From Streptomyces sp. AM 4-1-1 (GTDB lineage Bacteria; Actinomycetota; Actinomycetes; Streptomycetales; Streptomycetaceae): a DNA stretch of 64,000 bases. The translations under genes and the position numbers were made by a program. The stretch is from contig NZ_CP119145.1 in NCBI RefSeq assembly GCF_029167625.1, forward strand, positions 4,464,001-4,528,000. Reading direction: 5' to 3'. Below, piece by piece: positions 52,137 to 61,094 of the stretch. How positions within the stretch are numbered: the stretch's first letter is position 1; each line of letters begins with the position of its first letter. Below the pieces are notes generated by a model. It saw nothing but the letters and a program-made list of their open reading frames with translations. It made no database searches and had not been told where the DNA came from.

Positions 52137-52721
52137 TCACAGCCCCGGCGCGCCCCAGACCGGGAACCAGCGGGACAGGTCCTTCTCGATCCGCAGGTCG
52201 TCCCCCAGGACCGCCCTGACCTGGAGTTCGCGCTCGTTGTCACGTTTCTCGACGTCACCGGGCAGCGGCGCGAAGGGGTAGAACGTGCCGCGCTTGTAGA
52301 GGTAGACCAGCGCCAGTGCCCGCTGTTCGGCGTCGCGGAAGCCGATCAGCGAGCAGAGCAGGTGAGGGCCGTAACCGCCGTCCTGGAGCAGGGTGTTCAC
52401 CGCGTGCAGGTCGTTGACCAGCCCGGCCGTGTCCTCGGGGGGCTGGCTGGCCAGCAGCCAGGTGTAGCCGTACGAGTCCTGGCTGAACTCCACCGGGACG
52501 CCGCCCCGGCCGGTGTCCGCGTCGAGGAGTTCCCGTACGTCCTGCTGGACGCGCGCGAAGCCGCCGCCCTCCACGCCCGCGAAGCACACCGACCCCAGAC
52601 CGGTCGGGGTGAAGCCCGCGCCCGCCTGGAGGGTGAGGGCGGCGGACGGCACGGCGAAGAGCTGGTCGAGGTCGGGGCGGACCGGTTTGCTGCGGCCGAG
52701 GATGGTGTCGAGAAGGCCCAC
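52137..52721 (-). CDS. pspAB: PspA-associated protein PspAB
   Basis: 194 residues from GTG 52721 (AAGGAG upstream). MGLLDTILGRSKPVRPDLDQLFAVPSAA is the typical PspAB start; the rest (YLYKRGTFYPFAPLPG, KDLSRWFPVWGAPGL) fits the family. It lies 62 bp after htpX on the same strand, the usual actinobacterial pairing, suggesting a role in membrane/envelope stress. Exact function is not established. Confidence 0.82.
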   Translation of the reverse strand: MGLLDTILGRSKPVRPDLDQLFAVPSAALTLQAGAGFTPTGLGSVCFAGVEGGGFARVQQDVRELLDADTGRGGVPVEFSQDSYGYTWLLASQPPEDTAGLVNDLHAVNTLLQDGGYGPHLLCSLIGFRDAEQRALALVYLYKRGTFYPFAPLPGDVEKRDNERELQVRAVLGDDLRIEKDLSRWFPVWGAPGL

Positions 52722-52783
52722 GGGGGCTCCTTACGTGCGGGGACCGGCCGGCCCGCGCGGTGCGGCTCGGGGGCCGGGCGGGC

Positions 52784-53695
52784 TCACGGGCGGGACAGGT
52801 CGGCGGAGATGCGCGCGAGCTGGTCGAGGCGCTGTTCGAGGGTCGGGTGCGAGGAGAGCAGTCGGCTCAGGCTCTCCTTGGAGGAGAAGGCGGGCACGAA
52901 GTAGAAGGCGTTGTACGGCTCCGCCTTCCGCAGGTCCTCCGTCGGTATCCGGGACATCTGGCCGCTCACCTTCGTCAACGCGGAGGCGAGCGCGGACGGA
53001 CGCCCGGTGAGGAGGGCGGCGGTGCGGTCGGCGGAGAGCTCGCGGTAGCGCGACAGCAGCCGGGTGAGCAGGAAGCTCAGCGCGTACACCACCGCGCTGA
53101 TCAGCGGGATCAGCATGATCGCGATGCCGATGGGGTCGTTGTTGCGGTTGCTGCGCGACAGGCCGCCCCAGAGGGCGACCCGGGTGATGATCCCCGCCAG
53201 CACCCCCAGGAACGAGGCGATCGTCATGACGGCCACATCGCGGTGGGCGACGTGCGACATCTCGTGGGCGAGGACGCCCTCCAGTTCCTCGGGCTCCAGT
53301 CTGCGCAGCAGACCGGTGGTGGCGCAGACGAGGGCGGTGCGTTCGCTGCGGCCGGTGGCGAAGGCGTTCGGCACATCGCTCTGTGAGATCGCCACCCGTG
53401 GCTTCGGCATGTCGGCCAGGGCGCAGATCCGGTCGATGGCGCCGTGCAGTTCCGGGGCCTCCTCGGGCGTGACCTCACGGGCGCCCATCCCGAAGGCGGC
53501 GATGCGGTCGCTGAACCAGAACTGCGCGATGAAGATTCCGCCGGTGATGACGAGAATGATCGGCCAGGACCCGCGCAGCACCGCCAGGAGTACGCCCACC
53601 AGCACCACGTACAACAGTCCGATCAGGAACATGGTCGTCACCATGCGCGTGGTGAGACCTCTGTCCTGGGCATAGCGGGTACGGGTTCGTGCCAT
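52784..53695 (-). CDS. htpX: HtpX membrane zinc metalloprotease
   Basis: 303 residues, M48B family. Two N-terminal membrane segments (MFLIGLLYVVLVGVLLAVL, PIILVITGGIFIAQFWF), the zinc site LAHEMSHVAHRDV (HExxH) and the downstream glutamate in RELSADRTAALL, then two more membrane segments. Degrades damaged membrane proteins. ATG 53695 and operon with pspAB. Confidence 0.94.
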   Translation of the reverse strand: MARTRTRYAQDRGLTTRMVTTMFLIGLLYVVLVGVLLAVLRGSWPIILVITGGIFIAQFWFSDRIAAFGMGAREVTPEEAPELHGAIDRICALADMPKPRVAISQSDVPNAFATGRSERTALVCATTGLLRRLEPEELEGVLAHEMSHVAHRDVAVMTIASFLGVLAGIITRVALWGGLSRSNRNNDPIGIAIMLIPLISAVVYALSFLLTRLLSRYRELSADRTAALLTGRPSALASALTKVSGQMSRIPTEDLRKAEPYNAFYFVPAFSSKESLSRLLSSHPTLEQRLDQLARISADLSRP

Positions 53696-53957
53696 GGTCT
53701 CCTCCAGTCACCCCCGGTCGTCGCTGCTTCCCGCTCCGTGATCCACCGCTCGCGACCGCCTCCGCTCCTTCTTCCGTCGTCTCTCCACCTTCCCTCCATC
53801 TTGCTCCTCTTTCCCGTTCGAACCGGATAAAGCGGGTGCGAGGCCGGGGGAGGGGGTGAGGGGCGGGGCGCGAGGGGCGCGGGGATGCCGGGCCGGGCGG
53901 GCGCGGATGCCGGGCCGGGCGGGCAGGCGGGCATGAGACGGGCGGGCCCATGAGATA

Positions 53958-53997
53958 CGCCGACGGCGGACCACAGGGGTGTGGTCCGCCGTCGGCG
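53958..53997. terminator. Bidirectional hairpin between tetR and htpX
   Basis: A perfect 17-bp stem (53958-53974 with 53981-53997; core GACGGCGGACCAC) and a 6-base loop. It lies downstream of the TetR gene on the minus strand, with htpX further on. The rest of 53696-54077 is Arg/Gly-coding noise and a short repeat GGGATGCCGGGCCGGGCGGGC. Confidence 0.8.
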
Positions 53998-54077
53998 AGA
54001 CAGGACGTGGGTGTGAGGGTGGGGGGCCCGGGCGGGCGTACGGCCCCGGGGCGCGCGGTGGGTGTCCGGGGTGGGGC

Positions 54078-54725
54078 CTACTTCGCCGGCTTCTTGCCGG
54101 TGATGCCCAGATGCACCAACAGGGCGAGATTGGGGCGGAGTTCGTTCTGCTTTACGCCCCAGGTGGAGAAGCCCTTCTGATGCGAGGCGACCGCGGCCAG
54201 CATCGCGACCAGGGAACCCGCCATCGCCGCGGGGCTGACGTCCTTGTCCACCTTGCCCTTGGCCTGGAGGTCCTTCACCGCGTCGGTGAGGGAGCCGGTG
54301 ACCGAGTTGAGGATCTTCATACGGATCTTGTAGAACCGTTTGTCGCCCTCGGCCGCGCCCAGATCGATCACCCGGAGGATCGCGTCGTTGCGCCGCCAGA
54401 AGTCGAGGAATCCGTCGACGAGTTCTTCCGCCGTGACGCGGCCCGCCTTGCCGACCCAGGAGCGTCCGGCGACCAGTTCGGTCAGTCCGGTCCCTTCCTT
54501 GGCCATTTCCTCGGCGATTTCGAGAACAGCGCCCTCCACATCGGGGAAGTACTGGTAGAAGGTCGCGGGTGAAGTCCCCGCCTTCCGGGCCACGTCGATG
54601 ACTTTGACGTCCCGGTAGGGCGAGGAGCTGAGCATCTCGCTGAGGCAGTCGAGCAGCTTCTGCCGAGTCGCCTGACCGCGTCGACCGGCCACGCGGCCAT
54701 CGACGGTGCGTACTTGTCCTGTCAT
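54078..54725 (-). CDS. TetR family transcriptional regulator
   Basis: 215 residues from ATG 54725. The HTH is TRQKLLDCLSEMLSSSPYRD, then VKVIDVARKAGTSPATFYQYF (about 19-60). The C-terminal domain carries WVGKAGRVTAEELVDGFLDFWRR, VIDLGAAEGDKRFYKIR, a TetR_C33/SCO-type region. No obvious target gene next to it. Confidence 0.9.
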   Translation of the reverse strand: MTGQVRTVDGRVAGRRGQATRQKLLDCLSEMLSSSPYRDVKVIDVARKAGTSPATFYQYFPDVEGAVLEIAEEMAKEGTGLTELVAGRSWVGKAGRVTAEELVDGFLDFWRRNDAILRVIDLGAAEGDKRFYKIRMKILNSVTGSLTDAVKDLQAKGKVDKDVSPAAMAGSLVAMLAAVASHQKGFSTWGVKQNELRPNLALLVHLGITGKKPAK

Positions 54726-54984
54726 GCCGTCAGCTTACCGAGGGGTGATCGGAGCGCGATTCGGCCGACTGCAAATGGGGAACGCCGCCGGAATTCAACG
54801 GGTCGGAACGGCATCCGCCGGTACTCCGAAGGGTGCGCCGGGAATTCACCGGGGGATTGCGGATGGTGTCACTCGTGGTGTTCGCCGGGTTTCGTTCCGG
54901 AGTGGGGGAGGGGCGGGAAAGGCGCGTCGGGCGCTCGGCCGGATGCTGTCACCGGAAGGCCTCCGCAGGGCGGAAGGGAAAGTG

Positions 54985-55018
54985 TTATCAACAGCCTGTG
55001 GACAAGATCCGTGGACAA
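54985..55018. promoter_or_regulatory. Three DnaA-box-like 9-mers
   Basis: TTATCAACA (54985-54993), TGTGGACAA (54997-55005, the reverse of TTGTCCACA) and CGTGGACAA (55010-55018). TTGTCCACA is the preferred Streptomyces oriC DnaA box. Centres lie 12-13 bp apart in the gene-free 54726-55198 stretch, in which I see no gene. Confidence 0.5.
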
Positions 55019-55198
55019 CTTCTGTCCGCCCTCGCCCGTGAAGCATCCACGTGGTGCCCGAGAGTGACCGCGTGTGTCCCGATAGCGTCGCAAACGTTTC
55101 ATATCGCCCGCCGAGGCGCGCCGCCCGGCCCTCAAGGTTACGTTGGGTGTGACGGGCGTCACCGCCAGGGGCAGCTCTCAGGGAAGGACCCGGATTCC

Positions 55199-56002
55199 AT
55201 GGCCGCATTCGCGCGGTCCGCGCCGTGCTGGGCGGATGTGCAGCTCCCCGACCTCGAAGCGGGCAAACGTTTCTACGGTGGCCTCTTCGGGTGGACCTTC
55301 CGGCAGGGCGAGGGCCCCTACGCCGACGCGCACGGCCGGGGCGACGGCAAGCTGGTCGCCGCGCTCGCCGCCAAACGGGACGGCAGACTGCCGACCGCCT
55401 GGGGCATCTACTTCGCCACCGACGACATCGCCGACTCCGTCGGCCGGATCAGGGCGGCGGGCGGCCAGGTGATCACCGAGCCGGTGCGCGCCGGGCGGGC
55501 CGGGGTGCTCGCCCAGGCGGCAGATCCCGGCGGCGCGGTCTTCGGACTCTGGCAGGCCGGGGAGCGCGAGGGTTTCGAGAAGCAGAACGAGCCCGGCTCC
55601 TTCTGCTGGACCGAGGTCTACACCCGGCAGAAGGACCGCGTGGACCCCTTCTACGAGCAGGTCTTCGACTTCCGCTCCACCGACCTCGACGCGCGGGACA
55701 CGGCAGACCCCGGCGGCGGGGTGGGCATCGACTTCCGCATGTGGTCCCCGGCGGGCACCGAACCCGGCCCGGACACCGCGGTCGGCGGGCGCGGTGTCAT
55801 CACCGACGCCTTCCCCGCCGAGATGCCCAGCTACTTCCTCACCTACTTCGCCGTCGCCGACTGCGACGCCGCTGCCGAGAGCGCGGTCCGGCTCGGCGGC
55901 CGGGTCACCGCGCGCCCCTTCGACATCCCGCACGGCCGGATGGCGGTGCTCCACGACGACCAGGGCGCCTTCTTCGCCGTACTCCAGCCCCCGGCGTCCT
56001 GA
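55199..56002 (+). CDS. VOC (glyoxalase/bleomycin-resistance) family protein
   Basis: 267 residues made of two VOC modules: CWADVQLPDLEAGKRFYGGLFGW...YFATDDIADSVGRIRAAGG and WTEVYTRQKDRVDPFYEQVF...YFAVADCDAAAESAVRLGG. Metal-binding residues are not all evident. ATG 55199 follows GGGAAGGAC. A two-module protein of this type is common in Streptomyces; function unknown. Confidence 0.87.
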   Translation: MAAFARSAPCWADVQLPDLEAGKRFYGGLFGWTFRQGEGPYADAHGRGDGKLVAALAAKRDGRLPTAWGIYFATDDIADSVGRIRAAGGQVITEPVRAGRAGVLAQAADPGGAVFGLWQAGEREGFEKQNEPGSFCWTEVYTRQKDRVDPFYEQVFDFRSTDLDARDTADPGGGVGIDFRMWSPAGTEPGPDTAVGGRGVITDAFPAEMPSYFLTYFAVADCDAAAESAVRLGGRVTARPFDIPHGRMAVLHDDQGAFFAVLQPPAS

Positions 56003-56313
56003 GGGCGGGCAGCGGCCTCCTCCGCGACCGGGAGTGGATCAGCGAGCGGAGTCGCGGAACGGCTGGAGCCCGCTCCCTGTCGGGAGCGAGCGGATTCGGG
56101 GAACGCCTGGAGCCCGCTCCCTGTCGTGGGGGAGGCCGATAGTGACGGAAGTGGTGTGAGACACCCCGGTTCGCCCCCGGGTTCGCAACCAGGGACTTCG
56201 CCAGGAACAATCGGGGTGCGCACCGCCAGGTGGTGCCCAGTGGTGAGACGCTGCACATGGCGGTATTTGGCGGACTTCTGTTCCTGGGGTCCGTACGGGG
56301 AGGTGGCAGGCAA
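56003..56313. other. afsK upstream region with a 44-bp-spaced direct repeat
   Basis: CTGGAGCCCGCTCCCTGTCG occurs at 56063-56082 and again at 56107-56126, a 44-bp spacing. No gene seen. The afsK promoter is expected here. Confidence 0.6.
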
Positions 56314-58713
56314 GTGGAGCAGCTGACGCAGCACGACCCGAGGCGGATCGGCCCGTTCGAGGTGCTGGCACGACTCGGAGCCGGTGGCATGGGCCTGGTC
56401 TATCTGGCCCGCTCGGCGTCCGGCCGACGGGTGGCGATCAAGACCGTGCGTACGGAACTCGCCGAGGACCAGCTGTTCCGGGTGCGCTTCACGCGCGAGG
56501 TGGAGGCCGCCCGCGCGGTCAGCGGCTTCTACACGGCCGCCGTGGTCGACGCCGATCCGCGCGCCGCCGTGCCCTGGCTCGCCACCGCCTACGTGCCCGC
56601 CCCCTCGCTCGAAGAGATCGTGAACGAGTGCGGCCCGATGCCCACGCAGGCGGTCCGCTGGCTGGCGGCCGGTATCGCCGAGGCCCTTCAGTCCATCCAC
56701 GGCGCCGGGCTGGTCCACCGCGACCTCAAGCCGTCGAACGTCCTGGTGGTCGAGGACGGTCCGCGCGTCATCGACTTCGGCATCGCGTCCGGCGTCTCCA
56801 ACACCCGGCTGACCATGACGAACGTCGCCGTCGGCACCCCCGCCTACATGTCGCCCGAGCAGGCGCGCGACTCGCGCAGCGTGACGGGCGCCAGCGATGT
56901 GTTCTCGCTGGCGTCGACGCTGGTGTTCGCCGCGACCGGCCACGCGCCGTTCCACGGCGCCAACCCGGTCGAGACGGTCTTCATGCTGCTGCGCGAGGGC
57001 CCCGACACGGAGGGCATGCCCGAGGACCTGCGCCCGCTGATCGAGTCCTGCATGCTCATGGACGCCACCCAGCGGCCCACCCCCGCCGATCTCCAGGCCC
57101 AGCTCGCCCCGCACCTCTTCGGATCGGGAAGCGACGACAGCGGCACGGCGTCGGCCTGGCTGCCGCTGAGCGCCACCGCGATGATCGAACGCCGCCGGGG
57201 CGGAGGCCGCGCGGCCGTACCCGCCCCCGTGGCCGTACCGCCGCCTCCCTCCCGGCCGCCGCTGGTCGTCCCCGACTGGGACGGAGGCGCGGGCGGCAGG
57301 CACGGCGGCTCCGACCTCCGCTCGCCCTCGCCGGGCCGGGCACCCTCGCTCGACGGCGGCGGTCCGGTCCGGCTGCCCGGCGCCAAGGTGCCCATCGGCC
57401 CCGGCCCCCGGGCGGCCGACATGCGCGCCGCGGCCACCCCCGACACCGGTCCCGCCACCGGCTGGGTGCGCCCGCCCGCCGGGGCGGACGGCACCCGGCA
57501 CCCGGCCGCGACCACCCCGATGCCGGCGCCCGCCCCCGTCCCCTCCCCGGCTCCTGCCCAGCGGACGGCCGCCCCGGACCGCTGGCGCCCGTGGCGGTTC
57601 CGGATGTCCAACGACGTCTGGGGCACCCCCGTCGTCGTGGGCGACCTGCTGTACGTGACGTCGTTCGAGGTGCACGCGCTGGACGTCGGAAACGGGCGGC
57701 GTCAGTTCAAGACCCGCGACGTCGCCTGGTCGATGGCCGTCGACGGCGGTCGCATCCACGCCTCCGACGGCCCGTCCCTGTACGCCCTCGACGCGCTCAC
57801 CGGCGCCGAACGCTGGCGGCTCCGGACCGACGCCTGGGTGTACGCGCTCCGGGCCGACCGGGGCACCGTCGTCACCGCCACCCGGGGCGGCGGCGTCCAG
57901 GCGTGGGAGGCGTCCAGCGGCGAGAAGCTGTGGGAGACGACCGGCGCCCAGACCGACTTCGAGACGGCGGAGGCCGGACCCACCGTCCACGAGGGCACGG
58001 TGTACGTGTGGCAGGACGCCCGGCTGCGCGCCCTCGACGCGCGTACCGGCATCGAGGGCTGGTCGTACCCCATCGGCGACGCGGCCTCCTGCGGGGGAGT
58101 GCCCGTCCGGGTCACCCCCGCCCCGGACGGCTGTGTGTACGTCTGTGCGGGGACCCGTGTCCTCGCCGTCGACACCGCGTCCGGCCGGGTGCGCTGGCAC
58201 TTCGAGGCACCCGCCGTCTTCCTCTCGCCGCCCGCCTTCGCGCCGGGTCCCGCCGTCACGGGCGGCGGGGTCTACCTCGCCGACTACCTCGGCACGGTGT
58301 ACGCGCTCGACGCGGCGACCGGCAAGGACCGCTGGCGCATCGCCACCGAGGCCCGCCAGTCCGTCGAACCGGTCCTGGTCGCCATGGGCAACGTCCACGT
58401 CGGCAGCGGCTGCGCGCTCTACACCCTGGACGCGGTCACCGGCACCCCGAAGTGGCGGTTCGCGGCGGGCGGCGAGGTGGTGGGCGCCCCGGTCGTCGCG
58501 GACGGCCGGGTGCACTTCGGCTCCGCCGACCACGTGCTGTACACGCTGGACGCGGCGGGCGGCCAACTGCGCTGGAAGCTCGCCACGGGCGGTGAGATCA
58601 CCGGATCACCGGTCGCACGGGCCGGGGTCGTGTACGCGTGCAGCAAGGACCGTTGCGTGTACGCGCTGGACGCGCTGAAGGGGACGGGCACGGGGAACCG
58701 GGCCCACACGTAG
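56314..58713 (+). CDS. afsK: Serine/threonine protein kinase AfsK
   Basis: 799 residues from GTG 56314, the reported length of S. coelicolor AfsK; longer in-frame readings lack support. Kinase domain, residues about 10-280: RLGAGGMGLVYLARS (P-loop), VAIKTV, VHRDLKPSNVLV (catalytic loop), VIDFGIASG (DFG), GTPAYMSPEQA. A Pro-rich linker of about 150 residues leads to a C-terminal PQQ-like beta-propeller (about 430-790) with repeated YALDALTG/LYTLDAATG blades. AfsK phosphorylates AfsR and also works at hyphal tips. Position beside afsS and afsR supports the call. Confidence 0.95.
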   Translation: MEQLTQHDPRRIGPFEVLARLGAGGMGLVYLARSASGRRVAIKTVRTELAEDQLFRVRFTREVEAARAVSGFYTAAVVDADPRAAVPWLATAYVPAPSLEEIVNECGPMPTQAVRWLAAGIAEALQSIHGAGLVHRDLKPSNVLVVEDGPRVIDFGIASGVSNTRLTMTNVAVGTPAYMSPEQARDSRSVTGASDVFSLASTLVFAATGHAPFHGANPVETVFMLLREGPDTEGMPEDLRPLIESCMLMDATQRPTPADLQAQLAPHLFGSGSDDSGTASAWLPLSATAMIERRRGGGRAAVPAPVAVPPPPSRPPLVVPDWDGGAGGRHGGSDLRSPSPGRAPSLDGGGPVRLPGAKVPIGPGPRAADMRAAATPDTGPATGWVRPPAGADGTRHPAATTPMPAPAPVPSPAPAQRTAAPDRWRPWRFRMSNDVWGTPVVVGDLLYVTSFEVHALDVGNGRRQFKTRDVAWSMAVDGGRIHASDGPSLYALDALTGAERWRLRTDAWVYALRADRGTVVTATRGGGVQAWEASSGEKLWETTGAQTDFETAEAGPTVHEGTVYVWQDARLRALDARTGIEGWSYPIGDAASCGGVPVRVTPAPDGCVYVCAGTRVLAVDTASGRVRWHFEAPAVFLSPPAFAPGPAVTGGGVYLADYLGTVYALDAATGKDRWRIATEARQSVEPVLVAMGNVHVGSGCALYTLDAVTGTPKWRFAAGGEVVGAPVVADGRVHFGSADHVLYTLDAAGGQLRWKLATGGEITGSPVARAGVVYACSKDRCVYALDALKGTGTGNRAHT

Positions 58714-58796
58714 GGCCCGCGCTCCCCCCTCGGCCCGATCCCCTCGACCCCATCCCCTGGGTCCGGTCTTGGCCCGGTCCCCGGCGGCCCAGACGG

Positions 58797-59510
58797 TCAG
58801 ACCCGGTCCGGACCGCCCGGCCCCCGCCGGTCGTCCGGGCCCCGGTCCGGTTCCGCCGGACCCGCCGCCCCGGTCGTACCCGCCGCACCGGCCGCGCCGG
58901 TCGGGCCCTCCGGTTCCGTCCACGGATAGGGGTCCGTCTCGGGCTCCGGATACGGGCTCGTCTGCATCGAGGGCCCCGGCTCACGCGTCGGCGGCCACAC
59001 GTCCGGGTCGTCAGGACCGGGATACGGCTCCGGCTGCCGGTCGGCAGTCCCCGTACCGCCACGGCCGTGACCGGCGCCGCGCCCCCGTACCGCCCGGCGC
59101 CCCGACATCAGTGCCGCGCCCAGCAGGAGCAGCACCCCGCCGGCCGCCGCGCTCGCCACGCCCGTCCGGAGCCCCGAATCGTCGGGACCGACGGACAGAC
59201 TGCCCGCCGCCTGGCCCTGACGCACCATCCACAGCACCGTGAAGGCCAGCACGATCACACCCGCGATCACCACCAGCAGGCGTGACCGCAACAGCACCCC
59301 GGCCAGCGTCACCACCGCGGCGACGATGAACGGCAGCAGGATCGAGACCATCACCCCGGAGTGCGCGTGGGTGATGCCGGTGCCGGTGAACAGGTCGGAC
59401 ACCCGGTAGTCACGGCCGAGCCGGCCGTCGTACCAGTACCGGAAGGGACTCACCACGGCCCCCGCCGCTCCGATCAGAGCGACGATCGAGCCGAGAACAT
59501 TGCGGATCAT
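58797..59510 (-). CDS. Four-span membrane protein next to afsK
   Basis: 237 residues from ATG 59510 with AGGAGG at good spacing. Four membrane segments (LGSIVALIGAAGAVVSPF, SGVMVSILLPFIVAAVVTLAG, LLVVIAGVIVLAFTVLWMV, TGVASAAAGGVLLLLGAALM), then a Pro/Asp/Gly-rich cytoplasmic tail of about 90 residues. Convergent with afsK, 83 bp apart. No known function. Confidence 0.8.
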   Translation of the reverse strand: MIRNVLGSIVALIGAAGAVVSPFRYWYDGRLGRDYRVSDLFTGTGITHAHSGVMVSILLPFIVAAVVTLAGVLLRSRLLVVIAGVIVLAFTVLWMVRQGQAAGSLSVGPDDSGLRTGVASAAAGGVLLLLGAALMSGRRAVRGRGAGHGRGGTGTADRQPEPYPGPDDPDVWPPTREPGPSMQTSPYPEPETDPYPWTEPEGPTGAAGAAGTTGAAGPAEPDRGPDDRRGPGGPDRV

Positions 59511-59726
59511 CAGGCCTCCTGCGTCGGCCCCTGAGTGCGGACCGGCATATAAGCGGATCAACGCGGCTCTCCGAACGACGCTACGCCCGACGAGTGACCC
59601 CCGCCACCAGACACCGTCCGACCCGGGCCGGGGGCGCCGGACGGAGTGTGCGCTACGGTGTCGCGCGTTCGTTCGGCAGCAAGGCCGACATCGGACAACG
59701 ACGTCAACAGCAGGGGGGCTGCGTCA

Positions 59727-60308
59727 ATGATGCGGCGACGTATGAGGTTCGCGGGAGTTCTGCTCGTGGTGGTGCTCGCGCTCACCGGATTCCAGACCTC
59801 GTCACACAGCGGCAAGAGCCGCGGTGGCAAGAGCCGCAGCGGCAGCGGCAGGAGCACCAGCAAGCACAAGGGGTCGAGCGGCAGCAGCGGTGGTGGCTGC
59901 TCCAACTCGAAGAAGAACAACAGCGACTACCACGGCCACGGCACCGACAACTACGGTTCCACCGGCGGTGGTACGAGCGGTGGCACCACCAGCGGCACGA
60001 TGTCCGACACCACGGAGACGGCCGGCCCGGAGCCCGAGACCTCCGTCGTGGACTGTGTGAGCCCCGGCAAGGGCAGGCGCAAGGCGGACACCACGTCCAC
60101 CGTCCGGCTCACCGCCCGCGGGACGGGCTCGCACACGTACGAGGTCGACGTCACCTTCCTCGACGCCCACGGCGTCTACGTCGACAGCGGCGAGGCGGAG
60201 GTGCGGCTGGACGGCGGCGACACCAGAACCCTCTCGGTGCGGATGGACAGCCCGTCGCGGGTGTCCCGGGTGAAGAAGTGCGCGGTCACGGCCACGTACG
60301 TCTCCTGA
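59727..60308 (+). CDS. Secreted Ser/Gly-rich protein between afsK and afsS
   Basis: 193 residues from ATG 59727 (CAGGGGGGC upstream). A signal-like N-terminus (MMRRRMRFAGVLLVVVLALTG) is followed by a Ser/Gly/Lys/Thr-rich stretch of about 85 residues and a beta-rich 75-residue domain with two cysteines (VVDCVSPGKG, VKKCAVTATYVS). The last codons, TACGTCTCCTGA, are copied into the downstream hairpin. Function unknown. Confidence 0.72.
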   Translation: MMRRRMRFAGVLLVVVLALTGFQTSSHSGKSRGGKSRSGSGRSTSKHKGSSGSSGGGCSNSKKNNSDYHGHGTDNYGSTGGGTSGGTTSGTMSDTTETAGPEPETSVVDCVSPGKGRRKADTTSTVRLTARGTGSHTYEVDVTFLDAHGVYVDSGEAEVRLDGGDTRTLSVRMDSPSRVSRVKKCAVTATYVS

Positions 60309-60333
60309 GGCGCGTCCCCGGTACCGATCGGTC

Positions 60334-60383
60334 GCGTACGTCTCCTGACCCGTGTCCCCCGACACGGGTCAGGAGACGTACGC
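60334..60383. terminator. Perfect 23-bp hairpin, CCCC loop
   Basis: 60334-60356 pairs without mismatch with 60361-60383 around CCCC. The stem repeats the sequence CGTACGTCTCCTGA that also ends the preceding gene at 60296-60309. It separates that gene from convergent afsS, so it can serve both. Confidence 0.88.
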
Positions 60384-60509
60384 CGGTCCGCGCCTCCGCC
60401 CCCGTGGCCCGGCCGCACGGACGTCCGTGCGCGGGCCCGGAAGCGCGGCGGCCGCGACGGCTCCCCCTCCGCGCCGCCGTGGCCGTTCCCCGCCCCCCGT
60501 CAGAAAGGT

Positions 60510-60740
60510 CTACAGAGCTTCGCCACCGGTCATGTGGCTGTCCTGGGTCTTGAGCACGGGCTCACCGGTCATATGACTGTCCAGCGGCTTCACGTCGAAC
60601 TTCGGCTTCCCCGGCAGCGGCGTGCCCACCGGCAGCGGCTGCTCCACCGGCTGGCCCGTCATGTGGCTGTCCTGGGGCGTGACGTCTCCGACGGTCCCCG
60701 TCTTCGGTGCGGGCACCTGTATCTTCTCGTCGCTGCTCAT
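60510..60740 (-). CDS. afsS: AfsS-type small activator of secondary metabolism
   Basis: 76 residues from ATG 60740 (GGAG upstream on the minus strand). Three DSHMTG repeats at about 24-29, 54-59 and 67-72; AfsS of S. coelicolor is a 63-residue protein with similar repeated T-x-D-N/S-H-M motifs, activated by AfsR. Position between afsK and afsR fits. The 30-residue gap between repeats 1 and 2 is longer than expected. An AfsR-type direct repeat lies about 170-190 bp upstream. Confidence 0.85.
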   Translation of the reverse strand: MSSDEKIQVPAPKTGTVGDVTPQDSHMTGQPVEQPLPVGTPLPGKPKFDVKPLDSHMTGEPVLKTQDSHMTGGEAL

Positions 60741-60779
60741 ATGCGGAACTCCGTTGCTCGGTGCGTGCTGGTCGGCGTA

Positions 60780-60817
60780 GCCCGTCCGGCTGCTCCCCCG
60801 TTGGCCGCCGGACGGGC
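60780..60817 (-). promoter_or_regulatory. Hairpin in the afsS leader
   Basis: GCCCGTCCGGC (60780-60790) and GCCGGACGGGC (60807-60817) form a perfect 11-bp stem with a 16-base loop, 40 bp before the afsS start. It would lie in the 5' untranslated RNA. Confidence 0.5.
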
Positions 60818-60909
60818 CCCTCGGAGCCGTTCACCTTAGTGCGCGGCCTCGCGGTCGACTCGTCTGCCCCCCGACGCGACGCATCGACTGACAGAAGAGT
60901 GCACCGACG

Positions 60910-60931
60910 CGATAAACGAACGATGAACGTC
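60910..60931 (-). promoter_or_regulatory. AfsR (SARP) box upstream of afsS
   Basis: Read on the minus strand, CGTTCATCGTT is followed directly by CGTTTATCGCG: two 11-bp direct repeats starting CGTT(C/T)ATCG, the spacing used by SARP regulators bound next to the -10. It fits AfsR activation of afsS, known in S. coelicolor. Confidence 0.65.
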
Positions 60932-61003
60932 CTCTCAGCGCCCGGTCCACCACCCGGCTCGGCGCCCCGGTCCACCACCCGGCTCGGCGCTTCGACCGGC
61001 GCC

Positions 61004-61094
61004 CAGCGCTTCGGTCCAGCGCTTCGGTCCAGCGCCTCGGTCCAGCGCCTCGGTCCAGCGCCTCGGCTCAGCGCCTCGGCTCAGCGCCCCGGCG
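61004..61094. repeat. 13-bp tandem repeat at the afsR 3' end
   Basis: CAGCGC(C/T)TCGG(T/C)C units begin at 61004, 61017, 61030, 61043, 61056, 61069 and 61082, an exact 13-bp period. The last unit holds the afsR stop codon and final codons. Confidence 0.92.
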
